A DNA stretch of 64,000 nt from an uncultured Christensenellaceae bacterium (GTDB lineage Bacteria > Bacillota > Clostridia > Christensenellales > Pumilibacteraceae), in assembly GCA_910587455.1 (NCBI GenBank), contig CAJULK010000008.1, positions 1 to 64,000 of the forward strand, written 5' to 3'. Both the position numbers and the translations under genes were made by a program. The notes below the pieces were generated by a model. That model searched no databases. It had not been told where the DNA came from and worked only from the letters and a program-made list of their open reading frames with translations. Every line of letters begins with the position of its first letter. The stretch's first letter is position 1. Positions 7,165 to 15,985 of this stretch are shown here, in pieces.

Positions 7165-7802
7165 CGGGGCGGAAGTTAGACGGGATAGAGGCGAGAATAG
7201 GCTATAAATTCAAAAACGCACGATTGCTCGAGGCCGCGTTCACACATTCGTCGTACATCAACGAACACGATACGCGTTCCAACGAGCGAATAGAATTCCT
7301 CGGAGACTGTGTTTTGAATTTTTTGGTCGGAGAGAATTTGTTTTTGCGCGACAGAACGGCGAGCGAAGGCGCACTGTCTGCGCGGCGAGCTGCAATCGTT
7401 TCCCGCGCGCCGCTCGCGCGGCTTGTGGACGAACTCGGGTTTTTGGAATATTTGCGCGTCGGCGCGGGCGTAGATAAATCGGCGTTTTCCGATAAGGCGC
7501 GTTCGGATGTTTACGAAGCGCTTGTGGGCGCCGTCTATCTCGACGGCGGTTTGGACGAGTGTCGCAGGTTTTTGAAAGATACGTTTTTCGGTAAAGTAGA
7601 GCCGGAGCGCGATTATAAATCCGAACTTCAAGAGCTGGCGTCCGTCCGCGGATATTGCGTGAAATATGCGACAAAAGACGCTCCGTGCGGATTCGAATCG
7701 ACCGTAGTCGTAAACGGACGGGAATTTTTCGGTCGGGGCAGAACGAAGCGTTTGTCGCAGATAGACGCAGCGCGATGTGCCGTCGAAAAGTTCGGAAAGT
7801 AA
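7161..7802 (+). CDS. rnc: Ribonuclease III
   Basis: A 213-residue RNase III, which cleaves double-stranded RNA in rRNA maturation and mRNA turnover. The catalytic signature NERIEFLGDCVL is near residues 40-51, and the second acidic pair lies in the DVYEALVGAVYLDGG segment. A double-stranded-RNA-binding domain follows (about residues 148-211, beginning DYKSELQELA). The start is GTG at 7161 in a 4-nt GTGA overlap with plsX, so the two are translationally coupled. Confidence 0.96.
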   Translation: MTGRKLDGIEARIGYKFKNARLLEAAFTHSSYINEHDTRSNERIEFLGDCVLNFLVGENLFLRDRTASEGALSARRAAIVSRAPLARLVDELGFLEYLRVGAGVDKSAFSDKARSDVYEALVGAVYLDGGLDECRRFLKDTFFGKVEPERDYKSELQELASVRGYCVKYATKDAPCGFESTVVVNGREFFGRGRTKRLSQIDAARCAVEKFGK

Positions 7803-7850
7803 TTCGTAAGTTCAAATTTACAAAATTCGCGGACGTTAGTCTTAATTCGT

Positions 7851-7879
7851 TTGATTTTTTATGCGGCGCGTGGTATAAT
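7851..7879 (+). promoter_or_regulatory. Promoter of smc
   Basis: TTGATT (7851-7856) and a perfect TATAAT (7874-7879) are 17 bp apart. The predicted leader to the TTG start at 7912 is about 26 nt. Confidence 0.75.
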
Positions 7880-7911
7880 CGAAATTAATAGGAAATCGGC
7901 GAGAAACAACA

Positions 7912-10900
7912 TTGAAGTTTAAGAAACTTACCCTTATCGGGTTCAAATCCTTTGCCAACAAGACGGACGTCAAGTTCGGCGAAGGCATAACTGCGATCGT
8001 CGGTCCCAACGGTTGCGGAAAAAGCAATGTTGCGGACGCGGTACGTTGGGTTCTCGGTGAGCAATCCGCAAAACTTTTGCGTGGTTCGAATATGCAGGAC
8101 GTCATATTCAACGGAACAGAAAAACGCAGTTCTCAGTCGTATGCCGAAGTATCGCTGACGTTCGATAATAAGAACCGATCGCTGTTCCCGTCATATGAGT
8201 ACGAGGAAGTCGTTATTTCGCGTAAGCTCTTTCGTTCGGGCGAGAGCGAGTACTACAGAAACGGAAGCCTCTGCCGACTTCGCGATATTTCCGAAATGCT
8301 GCGCGACGGCGGGTTCGCCATAGAAGGTTATACTATAATCGGTCAGGGTCGGGTAATGGAGATAATAAATTCCAAACCCGAGGACAGGCGTTCCATTTTC
8401 GAAGAAGCGGCGGGCATTACCAAGTATAAGTTCAAAAAAACCGAAGCCGAGCGCAGAAACGCGCGTACCCGTGAAAATTTGGTGCGCATAGACGACGCTA
8501 TGGCGGGAGATCTTTCGCGGCTCGAACCGTTGACCAAACAGGCGGAAAAGGCGCGTACATACTTCGATCTCAAAGAGAAACTCAAATATCACGAGATAAA
8601 TCTTTACATCAATCAATATGAGTCGGCGTCGGATACTCAAAACGAGCTCGATAAAATAATATCCGAGTTCGACGAGCAGATCAAACAAGTTCAAGCCGAT
8701 TACGACAAAGCGACGGGCGACTATAACTTTGCCGTCGAAAAATTGCGCAATATCGACACGGATATCGAGGAAAGCCGTAATGAGCTTTTGCGCTTGAGCG
8801 TCGGAAAAGAAAAAGTCGCAGGACAGATCGAGATAGCCACGCAAAAACTCAATAGTTTGAGACGTCAAAACGAATCTCTTCTTGCGTCGAATTCGGTGCT
8901 CGGCGAAAATCACCGAAATTTAATGCTTACCGCCGAGCAAAAGCAGGATGAGTATAATCGCAAATCAGAAGCTCTCAAATCGGTTAAGGCGGAATACGAT
9001 AAACTCAATGCCGAATATACGGCGGTTGCCGACAAAGTAGCTGTCGAGGAAGCTAAAATCGAAAGCGCGCGTCGTGCGCTTATGAACGCCATGGAGCGCA
9101 AAGTCGCCGTCAGTATGAACATGGGCGAGCTTTCGGCGGAGCGTGTGAACGTCAGCGAGCACATCGAGCTTCTGCGCGCGTCTATAAAAGAATCGGAAGA
9201 AAAACTGTCCGCAGGCAGTGCGGAACTTGCGTCGAGAAACGACGAGCTTGCCGCGCTTGCCGATGAAAAATCGGAGCTCATCGCCGAGCATACGCAAAAA
9301 ACGGACGCGAGCGCCGATTGTGCCGAAAAGTTGAAAGCCGTAAACGACAAACTGCTCGGACTGAATAACAAACTTTCGGGTGCGGTAACGCAAAAGAATA
9401 TGCTTACCAATCTTATCGAGTCGATGGAAGGTTTTGCCGTGCCTGTGCGCAAACTTCTGACGGACGCAAAAACGGACGACAGATTGCGCGGGCTCGTAAA
9501 AGGCGTTGTGGGCAATATAATAAATATTCGCGAAGGGTTCGGCACCGCTATAGAGATGGCGCTCGGCGCGGCGGCAAACAACATAGTGACAGAGGACGAA
9601 AACGACGCCAAATATATTATTGAATATCTCAAAAAGCGTAATTACGGTCGGATAACGTTTTTACCGTTGAGCGGCATAAAACCGCGCTCGATCGACCCGC
9701 AATACGAAAGACTGTTGAACCGACAGGGCTGTTACGGCGTCGCTACCAACGTGATAACTTTCGATCCGTACTTTAAGCGCGCCGTTGACGGATTGCTCGG
9801 CGGTACGGTTATAGTAGATAACATGGATACGGCTATCTCGCTCGCAAAAGACAGTCGCTATGGATTTAAGATAGTCACTCTCGACGGCGACGTGCTCAAT
9901 GCGCAAGGCTCTATCACGGGCGGCAGCAAAGGTCACGGTATGTCTAATATGCTGTCGTACGAACGCGAGTTGAAAGAAGTCGCAGCGGTAATAGATTCTC
10001 TCAACGAGCGGATAGAAGCGCTTAATTGCGAACGCGACGCTTTGTCCGCGCGCGGCGACGAATACGGCAGACGCTTGAAAGAGCTTGTTGCGGATATTCA
10101 TGAATACGAGGTAGCCGAGGCTGCCAAGACGGCAGAGTTTGTTCGGCTCAAAGACAGTCTTACCGAGATAAACAAAGGCAAGACTTCGGACGAGTCGGCG
10201 TTGTCGGCGCTTACCGAGCGTCTCGAATCTATAATCGCCGATCTCGACGCTGTCGAAAAAACTCAGGACGAGCTCGGAACGGATGCGCGCACCGAGGAAA
10301 CGGAGCGCATTAACAGCGAGTTTGCCGCGCTTCGCGACAGCCGCGACGCACTTCGCGATCGCGTTGCGTCGTCCAATCTTCAGATAGTAACTATCGGCAA
10401 AGACATGGAAACGTTGGAAAACGATGTTGCGCGGCTCAAAGCCGAGGCGATCGCTACCGCGCAAAACATGGAAAGCAACGATATGGCGATACTCGACAAC
10501 AATCGCATGATGGAGCAGTTCAACGTCGAAATACGCGAGCTCAGCGACGTTAATTCGGGCGGGAACGAGGAACGCCGCAACGAACTTCAATCGACGCTCG
10601 ATAATCTTGCGCAGTATAAAGCCGATTTGAATAATAAGACTGTCGAAAGCGACAGGCTGCGTATCGAATGTAATAAGAAAATCACCGAGCTTACCGAGAA
10701 AAAGCACGAACAGGAAATTTTGCTTACCCGCGTCGATTCGGATATGCGCGCCATGGAAGAACGCGTGCGCGAGGCGTACGATCTCGGTTATGAAGAATGT
10801 TTGCAGTTCAAGGACGAAGCGTACGATCGCGAGCGCGGAAGCGTGGAAGTAGCCAAACTTCGCAGGCGTATAGACAATCTAGGGCATATAAACGAAAACG

Positions 10901-11508
10901 CTATAGAAGAATCTCAGGAACTGTCAAAGATTTATCAGGAAAAAGTTTTGCAGCGCGACGATCTCGTAAAGAGTCTCGCCGACGAAGAACGCGTCATAAA
11001 AGAGATGTCGGCAAACATGTTGCGAGATTTCAACAACTGCTTCGAACAAATTCGGCAGTATTTCCGCGAGATATTCAAAGAACTGTTTAACGGCGGCAAT
11101 GCCGATCTCGAACTTACGGAAAACGAAGATCCGCTGCTTCGCGGCGTGGAAATAAAAGCACAGCCGCCGTCTAAAAATCTTCAGTCGATCTCGCTTCTTT
11201 CGGGCGGCGAAAAGACGTTGACTGCGATCGCGATACTTTTCGCCATTCTCAAACTGCGTCCCATGCCGTTCTGCTTGCTCGACGAGATAGAAGCAGCGCT
11301 CGACGACGCCAACGTCGGACGCGTTGCCAACGCGCTTAAAAAATTCTCGGCGCAGACGCAGCTAATAGCAATTACGCACAGAAAGCCCACTATGGAACAA
11401 GCGGATAGCTTATACGGCGTTACTATGGAAGAAAAAGGCGTGTCTACGATCGTTTCGGTTAGGCTTGCGGACGCTGTCAAAGCAGCGGAATCGGTGCCTG
11501 CAGAATAA
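7912..11508 (+). CDS. smc: Chromosome segregation protein SMC
   Basis: A full-length 1,198-residue Smc, the condensin ATPase that organises and segregates the chromosome as a dimer with ScpA/ScpB. Walker A GPNGCGKSN is at residues 31-39. Long coiled coils (about 165-500 and 670-1020) flank a hinge (about 510-660, GLVKGVVGN onward). The ABC signature LSGGEKTL is near 1096 and Walker B CLLDEIEAALDD near 1121. The start is TTG (7912) with only a weak upstream AGGAAA, implying modest translation. It has its own promoter after rnc, and ftsY follows 30 bp later. Confidence 0.98.
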   Translation: MKFKKLTLIGFKSFANKTDVKFGEGITAIVGPNGCGKSNVADAVRWVLGEQSAKLLRGSNMQDVIFNGTEKRSSQSYAEVSLTFDNKNRSLFPSYEYEEVVISRKLFRSGESEYYRNGSLCRLRDISEMLRDGGFAIEGYTIIGQGRVMEIINSKPEDRRSIFEEAAGITKYKFKKTEAERRNARTRENLVRIDDAMAGDLSRLEPLTKQAEKARTYFDLKEKLKYHEINLYINQYESASDTQNELDKIISEFDEQIKQVQADYDKATGDYNFAVEKLRNIDTDIEESRNELLRLSVGKEKVAGQIEIATQKLNSLRRQNESLLASNSVLGENHRNLMLTAEQKQDEYNRKSEALKSVKAEYDKLNAEYTAVADKVAVEEAKIESARRALMNAMERKVAVSMNMGELSAERVNVSEHIELLRASIKESEEKLSAGSAELASRNDELAALADEKSELIAEHTQKTDASADCAEKLKAVNDKLLGLNNKLSGAVTQKNMLTNLIESMEGFAVPVRKLLTDAKTDDRLRGLVKGVVGNIINIREGFGTAIEMALGAAANNIVTEDENDAKYIIEYLKKRNYGRITFLPLSGIKPRSIDPQYERLLNRQGCYGVATNVITFDPYFKRAVDGLLGGTVIVDNMDTAISLAKDSRYGFKIVTLDGDVLNAQGSITGGSKGHGMSNMLSYERELKEVAAVIDSLNERIEALNCERDALSARGDEYGRRLKELVADIHEYEVAEAAKTAEFVRLKDSLTEINKGKTSDESALSALTERLESIIADLDAVEKTQDELGTDARTEETERINSEFAALRDSRDALRDRVASSNLQIVTIGKDMETLENDVARLKAEAIATAQNMESNDMAILDNNRMMEQFNVEIRELSDVNSGGNEERRNELQSTLDNLAQYKADLNNKTVESDRLRIECNKKITELTEKKHEQEILLTRVDSDMRAMEERVREAYDLGYEECLQFKDEAYDRERGSVEVAKLRRRIDNLGHINENAIEESQELSKIYQEKVLQRDDLVKSLADEERVIKEMSANMLRDFNNCFEQIRQYFREIFKELFNGGNADLELTENEDPLLRGVEIKAQPPSKNLQSISLLSGGEKTLTAIAILFAILKLRPMPFCLLDEIEAALDDANVGRVANALKKFSAQTQLIAITHRKPTMEQADSLYGVTMEEKGVSTIVSVRLADAVKAAESVPAE

Positions 11509-11538
11509 ACGGCATAAGAATTTACGGATAGGTGAACT

Positions 11539-12441
11539 ATGGGATTTTTTTCTAAGATAAAAGAGGGGCTGAAACGCACAAAGGAAGCCATAGCGTATAA
11601 GCTGAACAAACTGTTTACCGGCGGCGTATTGACCGACGATTTTTACGACGAACTCGAAGAAACTCTTATTATGTCCGATATAGGTGCCGAAACGACCGAT
11701 ACCGTAATGGACAGGCTCAAAAAAGATATAGATAAAAATCATGTGCGCGACACTGCCACCGTGCGTAAACTGCTGAAGGATATACTCGTAGATCTTCTCG
11801 ACGAAAACGAAAAGCCCGATTACGAATATCCGCTCGTCATTATGCTGTCCGGCGTAAACGGGGTCGGAAAAACGACCGCGATAGGCAAGCTCGCAAAAAA
11901 ATTCAAAAAACAGGGAAAGTCCGTCACCGTAGCTGCGGCGGACACTTTTCGCGCCGCGGCTTCCGATCAGCTGTCTGTATGGGCGGAGCGCGCGGGCGTT
12001 AGGCTTATAAAACATTCCGAGGGCGCCGATCCCGCGGCAGTGGTTTACGACGCGGCACAGAGCGTAAAAAGCAAAAACGGCGACGTGCTTCTTATCGACA
12101 CCGCAGGGCGTCTTCACAATAAAAAGAACTTAATGGAAGAGCTTAAAAAAATTTCGCGCGTCGTCGAACGGGAGCTTCCCGACGCAATGGTGCTCAACTA
12201 TATCGTTCTCGACGCCACGACGGGACAAAACGCAATTTCGCAAGTCGATATATTCAACGAGGCAATAGACATCGACGGCATAATTCTGACCAAGCTCGAC
12301 GGAACGGCAAAGGGCGGCGTTGTTCTCGCGATAGCCGGAGAGCTTGCGGTGCCGGTAGTCTATGTCGGCGTCGGCGAGGGGATCGACGATCTCGAAGACT
12401 TTGATTCGGTCGATTTCGTTAACGGAATAATGGACGAGTGA
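11539..12441 (+). CDS. ftsY: Signal recognition particle receptor FtsY
   Basis: A 300-residue FtsY, the SRP receptor GTPase that docks SRP-ribosome complexes at the membrane. The N domain occupies about residues 1-90. The G domain has the P-loop GVNGVGKTT (about 104-112), DTFRAAA, DTAGRLHNKKNL (G3), TKLDGTAKGG (G4) and a C-terminal GEGIDDLEDF. The acidic A domain found in E. coli is missing, as usual for Bacillota; a short amphipathic N-terminus (MGFFSKIKEGLKRTKE) probably binds lipid. It has the expected neighbours smc and ylxM-ffh. Confidence 0.98.
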   Translation: MGFFSKIKEGLKRTKEAIAYKLNKLFTGGVLTDDFYDELEETLIMSDIGAETTDTVMDRLKKDIDKNHVRDTATVRKLLKDILVDLLDENEKPDYEYPLVIMLSGVNGVGKTTAIGKLAKKFKKQGKSVTVAAADTFRAAASDQLSVWAERAGVRLIKHSEGADPAAVVYDAAQSVKSKNGDVLLIDTAGRLHNKKNLMEELKKISRVVERELPDAMVLNYIVLDATTGQNAISQVDIFNEAIDIDGIILTKLDGTAKGGVVLAIAGELAVPVVYVGVGEGIDDLEDFDSVDFVNGIMDE

Positions 12442-12492
12442 TACGAGCGTCCGAATATTTTTTGCAAAAACGAAAAAAGTGCGCGTAAACGA

Positions 12493-12521
12493 TTGATTTC
12501 GTAAGCGAGTTGTTGTATAAT
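12493..12521 (+). promoter_or_regulatory. Promoter of ylxM-ffh
   Basis: TTGATT (12493-12498) and TATAAT (12516-12521) are 17 bp apart. The transcript should start near 12528, inside the 5' arm of a hairpin. Confidence 0.78.
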
Positions 12522-12525
12522 AGCG

Positions 12526-12549
12526 GTGTAAAGTAGTTTTGCTTTACAC
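12526..12549 (+). other. 5'-terminal stem-loop in the ylxM leader
   Basis: Perfect 8-bp inverted repeat (GTGTAAAG, 8-nt loop, CTTTACAC) spanning almost all of the roughly 30-nt leader. It is not followed by a T-run, so it is not a terminator. No Shine-Dalgarno is visible in the 9 nt between the hairpin and the ylxM ATG. Confidence 0.65.
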
Positions 12550-12558
12550 TGTTGTCTT

Positions 12559-12879
12559 ATGGAAAAGGATCTGAATATAAGCAGGCTCTGCGACGTTTAC
12601 GGGTCGCTGTTGACCGAACATCGGCGAGAGATAGTCAGGAGTTATTACGACTACGATCTTTCGTTGGCGGAGATTGCGGAAAACTTCGGTATTACAAGAC
12701 AGGCGGCGCTTTGCAGTATCAGGCAAGCGGAAGAAAAACTTAACGGGCTTGAAGAAAAGCTCGGGATCGTGGACAAGTCCGACAGGCTTGTAAAGGAGCT
12801 TAACGAGCTTTACGGAAAAGTAGTAGGCAATTCGGACGCGCAATCGACAATCGCGCGGCTGATGCGCGATTTCGGTTGA
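12559..12879 (+). CDS. ylxM: YlxM family DNA-binding/SRP-associated protein
   Basis: A 106-residue YlxM/p13-like protein with a sigma-70 region-4-type helix-turn-helix (LSLAEIAENFGITRQAA, about residues 34-50). The family is encoded immediately before ffh in Bacillota and is thought to modulate the SRP pathway; its DNA-binding role is uncertain. The start ATG at 12559 gives the usual N-terminus (MEKDLNISRL) but lacks a Shine-Dalgarno. ffh begins 9 nt after its stop. Confidence 0.92.
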   Translation: MEKDLNISRLCDVYGSLLTEHRREIVRSYYDYDLSLAEIAENFGITRQAALCSIRQAEEKLNGLEEKLGIVDKSDRLVKELNELYGKVVGNSDAQSTIARLMRDFG

Positions 12880-12888
12880 GGTATAATC

Positions 12889-14232
12889 ATGGGACTTTTT
12901 TCGTCACTTGCCGAGAAACTCGGCAATGTATTTTCCAAAATAACGTCGCGCGGAAAACTTACCGAGGGCGATATTAAACAGGCTATGCGAGAAATACGTA
13001 TAGCGCTGCTGGAGGCTGACGTAAATTATGCCGTCGTCAAGGATTTCGTGTCGCGTGTGTCCGAAAAAGCGGTTGGAGAAAAGGTGCTCAAATCTTTGAC
13101 GCCCGGGCAGCAGGTCGTAAAAATAGTCAACGACGAGCTCGTCGAGCTTATGGGTTCTACCAATTCCAAGCTCGAAGTCGCGTCAAAACCGCCCACCGTA
13201 ATTTTGATGTGCGGATTGCAGGGCGCGGGCAAAACCACGTTTTGCGGCAAGCTCGGAAGCTATCTTACCAAGCAAGGTAAAAAACCTATGTTCGCCGCGT
13301 GCGACGTGTACCGTCCCGCCGCGATCAATCAGTTGCAAGTCGTCGGAAAAAAGGTAAATATCCCAGTGTTCGAGCAGGGCGCCGGAAATCCCGTCAAGAT
13401 AGCGGCAAACGCCGTTGCCGAAGCGGCAAGGCTCGGTTACGACACGCTCATAATAGATACTGCCGGCAGACTTCACATAAACGAGCAGCTGATGACCGAG
13501 CTCAAAGAGATCAAGAGCAAAACGTCGCCTACCGAAATACTCTTGACTGTAGACGCCATGACTGGTCAAGACGCGGTCAACGTAGCCAAAACGTTTAACG
13601 ACGAGCTCGATATAACGGGCGTTATTCTCACTAAGCTCGACGGCGATACGCGCGGCGGCGCGGCGCTTTCCATACGTTCCGTCACGGGCAAACCGATCAA
13701 ATTCTGCGGAACGGGCGAAAAGTCGGGCGATATAGAGCCGTTTTATCCCGATCGGATGGCGTCGCGTATTCTCGGAATGGGCGATGTGCTGACGCTTATA
13801 GAAAAGGCGCAGGAAGCCGTTTCGGAAGAAGAAATGAAGAAAATGGAAAAGCGTATGCGCGAAAACAAGTTTACGCTCGAAGATTTTCTTACGCAGTTCA
13901 AATCGCTTGCGAAGATGGGCGATCTCAACGACGTTGTTGCGATGATCCCCGGTATGAGCAAAGCCAACGTCGATGCAAAGCAGGTCGACGAGCGTATCAA
14001 TAAATACAAGTCCATAATACTTTCCATGACGCCGTACGAGCGCAATCATCCCGAAGTGATCAAATCGTCGCGCCGTAAACGCATAGCCGCGGGAAGCGGC
14101 ACGAGCGTTCAGGAAGTAAACGCTTTGTTGAAACAGTACGATCAGACGCGAGAAATGATGAAGGCTGCGTCGTCTGGCAAAATACCGCAAATGCAACAGA
14201 AAATAATTCATCAAAAGCGTCGGTTCAGATAA
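12889..14232 (+). CDS. ffh: Signal recognition particle protein Ffh
   Basis: A 447-residue SRP54 homologue that binds signal peptides and 4.5S/scRNA and delivers ribosomes to FtsY. The N domain occupies about residues 1-90. The G domain has GLQGAGKTT (about 108-116), DVYRPAAINQL, DTAGRLHINEQL, TKLDGDTRGG and GTGEKSGDIEPF. The M domain (about 295-440) includes the RNA-binding SSRRKRIAAGSG segment. The C-terminus ends in a basic stretch (HQKRRFR). The length is normal. Confidence 0.98.
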   Translation: MGLFSSLAEKLGNVFSKITSRGKLTEGDIKQAMREIRIALLEADVNYAVVKDFVSRVSEKAVGEKVLKSLTPGQQVVKIVNDELVELMGSTNSKLEVASKPPTVILMCGLQGAGKTTFCGKLGSYLTKQGKKPMFAACDVYRPAAINQLQVVGKKVNIPVFEQGAGNPVKIAANAVAEAARLGYDTLIIDTAGRLHINEQLMTELKEIKSKTSPTEILLTVDAMTGQDAVNVAKTFNDELDITGVILTKLDGDTRGGAALSIRSVTGKPIKFCGTGEKSGDIEPFYPDRMASRILGMGDVLTLIEKAQEAVSEEEMKKMEKRMRENKFTLEDFLTQFKSLAKMGDLNDVVAMIPGMSKANVDAKQVDERINKYKSIILSMTPYERNHPEVIKSSRRKRIAAGSGTSVQEVNALLKQYDQTREMMKAASSGKIPQMQQKIIHQKRRFR

Positions 14233-14270
14233 ACTTGTTTTTCAAATAACCTTATAGGAGAAAATACATC

Positions 14271-14561
14271 ATGGTAAAAATCAGACTTACACGTATGGGC
14301 GATCATAAATCCCCGTTCTACCGCATCATCGTCGCAGATTCGCGCTCGCCGCGCGACGGCAGATTTATCGAAGTGCTCGGCACGTACGATCCGCATCTCG
14401 ACGACGGGCTTAAACTCGACGAAGAAAAGGCTAAAACGTGGATCAAAAACGGCGCTCAGCCTACCGATACCGTTCGCGCGCTGCTCGCAAGCAAGGGCGT
14501 TATCGAGAACAAAAAATCCACGCAAAAGACCAAGGTCGATAAGAAAAAGAAGGCGGAATAA
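14271..14561 (+). CDS. rpsP: 30S ribosomal protein S16
   Basis: A 96-residue S16, needed for 30S assembly. The N-terminal MVKIRLTRMGDHKSPFYRI and the DSRSPRDGRFIEVLGTYDP segment are diagnostic. A lysine-rich tail follows residue 80. An AGGAG lies 10 nt before the ATG. It follows ffh by 38 bp and precedes khpA by 6 bp in the standard ffh-rpsP-khpA-rimM-trmD order. Confidence 0.98.
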   Translation: MVKIRLTRMGDHKSPFYRIIVADSRSPRDGRFIEVLGTYDPHLDDGLKLDEEKAKTWIKNGAQPTDTVRALLASKGVIENKKSTQKTKVDKKKKAE

Positions 14562-14567
14562 TTTTAG

Positions 14568-14786
14568 ATGACCGAACTCGTTACTTATATCGTGACAGCG
14601 CTTGTCGACGATAAATCGGCTGTATCAGTTACCGAAGACGGCGATGTTATAATCGTTAAAGTCGCAAAAGACGACATGGGCAAGGTAATAGGCAAGCAGG
14701 GCAGAATTATCAAATCCATACGCTCGGTGGTGAAAGCCGCTTCTTTGAAGTGCGGCAGAAATTGCACCGTCGAAATAGACGAGTAA
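14568..14786 (+). CDS. khpA: KH-domain RNA-binding protein KhpA (YlqC)
   Basis: A 72-residue single KH domain with the GKVIGKQGRIIKSIR version of the GXXG loop (about residues 40-54), which grips single-stranded RNA. In Bacillota KhpA pairs with KhpB/EloR and influences cell elongation and RNA levels. It sits between rpsP and rimM as usual; rimM starts 1 nt after its stop. Confidence 0.95.
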   Translation: MTELVTYIVTALVDDKSAVSVTEDGDVIIVKVAKDDMGKVIGKQGRIIKSIRSVVKAASLKCGRNCTVEIDE

Positions 14787-14787
14787 A

Positions 14788-15303
14788 TTGATCACGATCG
14801 GCAGTATTACAAAACCGCAAGGCGTGCGCGGCGAAGTCAAGGTCAGAGCGCTGACCGACGACCCGTCGCGCTTTTGCTTGCTTAAAACCGTTTGCATAGG
14901 CGGCAAAGATTATAAAATATCGAGCGTGCGTGTTTCGGGCGCCGATGTTTATATGAAACTTGCCGGAGTGGATGACCGCGATGATGCCGAACGGCTTCGC
15001 GGCGAGTTTGTCACTATAGACCGCGCGGCGGCCGTAGCCGTAGAAGAAGGCGAGTTTTTTATTGCCGATCTCATCGGTGCGCAACTGTATACGAGAAGCG
15101 CGGACGGTGAAGCGTTCGAAAAACAGATCGGTATTATCAAGTCGGTGGAATCATTCGGCGCTGCCGATGTTTTTACGGTGCTGTGCGCAAACGGGAAAAA
15201 TATGACGTTTGCATTTGTTAAAGCGCTCGACGCCGTATTCGATTCGGGACGGTTATCCGTTCTCCGTAACCGGCTTGACGAGGTTGCCGTATATGAAGAT
15301 TAG
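14788..15303 (+). CDS. rimM: 16S rRNA-processing protein RimM
   Basis: A 171-residue RimM, a 30S assembly factor that binds S19 near the 16S 3' domain. The N-terminal GSITKPQGVRGEVKV motif and the C-terminal PRC-barrel region (DLIGAQ, about residue 90 on) are present. The start is TTG at 14788, one base after the khpA stop; no better start fits the family N-terminus. Its stop overlaps the trmD start by 11 nt. Confidence 0.94.
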   Translation: MITIGSITKPQGVRGEVKVRALTDDPSRFCLLKTVCIGGKDYKISSVRVSGADVYMKLAGVDDRDDAERLRGEFVTIDRAAAVAVEEGEFFIADLIGAQLYTRSADGEAFEKQIGIIKSVESFGAADVFTVLCANGKNMTFAFVKALDAVFDSGRLSVLRNRLDEVAVYED

Positions 15304-15985
15304 GGTTCTCACGCTGTTCCCGAAAATGTTCGAATGTCTTAACGAGAGCATAATAGGACGAGCGATAAGAAACGGCATAATAGATTTTCGAGCGGTAGAT
15401 ATTCGGGAATACTCGAAGGACAAGCATCATAAATGCGACGATACTCCGTACGGCGGCGGCGCCGGTATGGTTATGACGCCGCAGCCGATATTCGATTGCA
15501 TAAACGCCGTAGATCCCGAACACGAATATTTGCGCGTGTATATGTCTGCACAAGGCGAAACGCTTTGCGACGGGTTATCTCGCCGACTCGGCACGATCGA
15601 AAACCTTCTTATTCTTTGCGGGCACTACGAGGGCGTAGACAGACGAGTGATAGAGCTTTGTATAGACAAAGAGATATCGGTGGGCGATTATATACTTTCC
15701 GGCGGCGAACTTGCCGCCATGACAGTAATAGACAGCGCGGCGCGATTTGTGGACGGCGTGCTCGGCAGCGCGCAGTCGCATGAGGACGAGAGTTTTTCGG
15801 GCGGGCTGCTCGAATATCCGCAGTATACGCGTCCGCCCGAATTTATGGGGCTTAAAGTTCCCGAAGTTTTGCTTAACGGCAATCATAAGGAGATTGCCAA
15901 ATACAGGCTCGAACAGTCTGTTAAACTCACCGCCGAACGGCGTGCCGATCTTTTGGCGAATAAGGACGGACGGAATGGAAATTAA
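15293..15985 (+). CDS. trmD: tRNA (guanine37-N1)-methyltransferase TrmD
   Basis: A 230-residue SPOUT methyltransferase that makes m1G37 in tRNA and prevents frameshifting. The start MKIRVLTLFPKMFE is canonical, so the ATG at 15293 is right although the open frame extends upstream. The GGGAGMVM loop (about residues 54-61), CGHYEGVDRRV knot segment and VGDYILSGGELA are intact. It overlaps rimM by 11 nt at the start and rbgA by 11 nt at the end. rplS, normally next, is not here but at 43301. Confidence 0.97.
   Translation: MKIRVLTLFPKMFECLNESIIGRAIRNGIIDFRAVDIREYSKDKHHKCDDTPYGGGAGMVMTPQPIFDCINAVDPEHEYLRVYMSAQGETLCDGLSRRLGTIENLLILCGHYEGVDRRVIELCIDKEISVGDYILSGGELAAMTVIDSAARFVDGVLGSAQSHEDESFSGGLLEYPQYTRPPEFMGLKVPEVLLNGNHKEIAKYRLEQSVKLTAERRADLLANKDGRNGN

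Noticed and set aside
9661..10707. 348-residue open frame on the minus strand inside smc
   Set aside because: It lies opposite the smc coding frame, has no ribosome site and a composition expected from an antisense shadow of a long coiled-coil gene.
13183..14214. 343-residue open frame on the minus strand opposite ffh
   Set aside because: Complement of a highly conserved gene; no family motif and a low-complexity, Arg/Phe/His-rich sequence typical of shadow frames.
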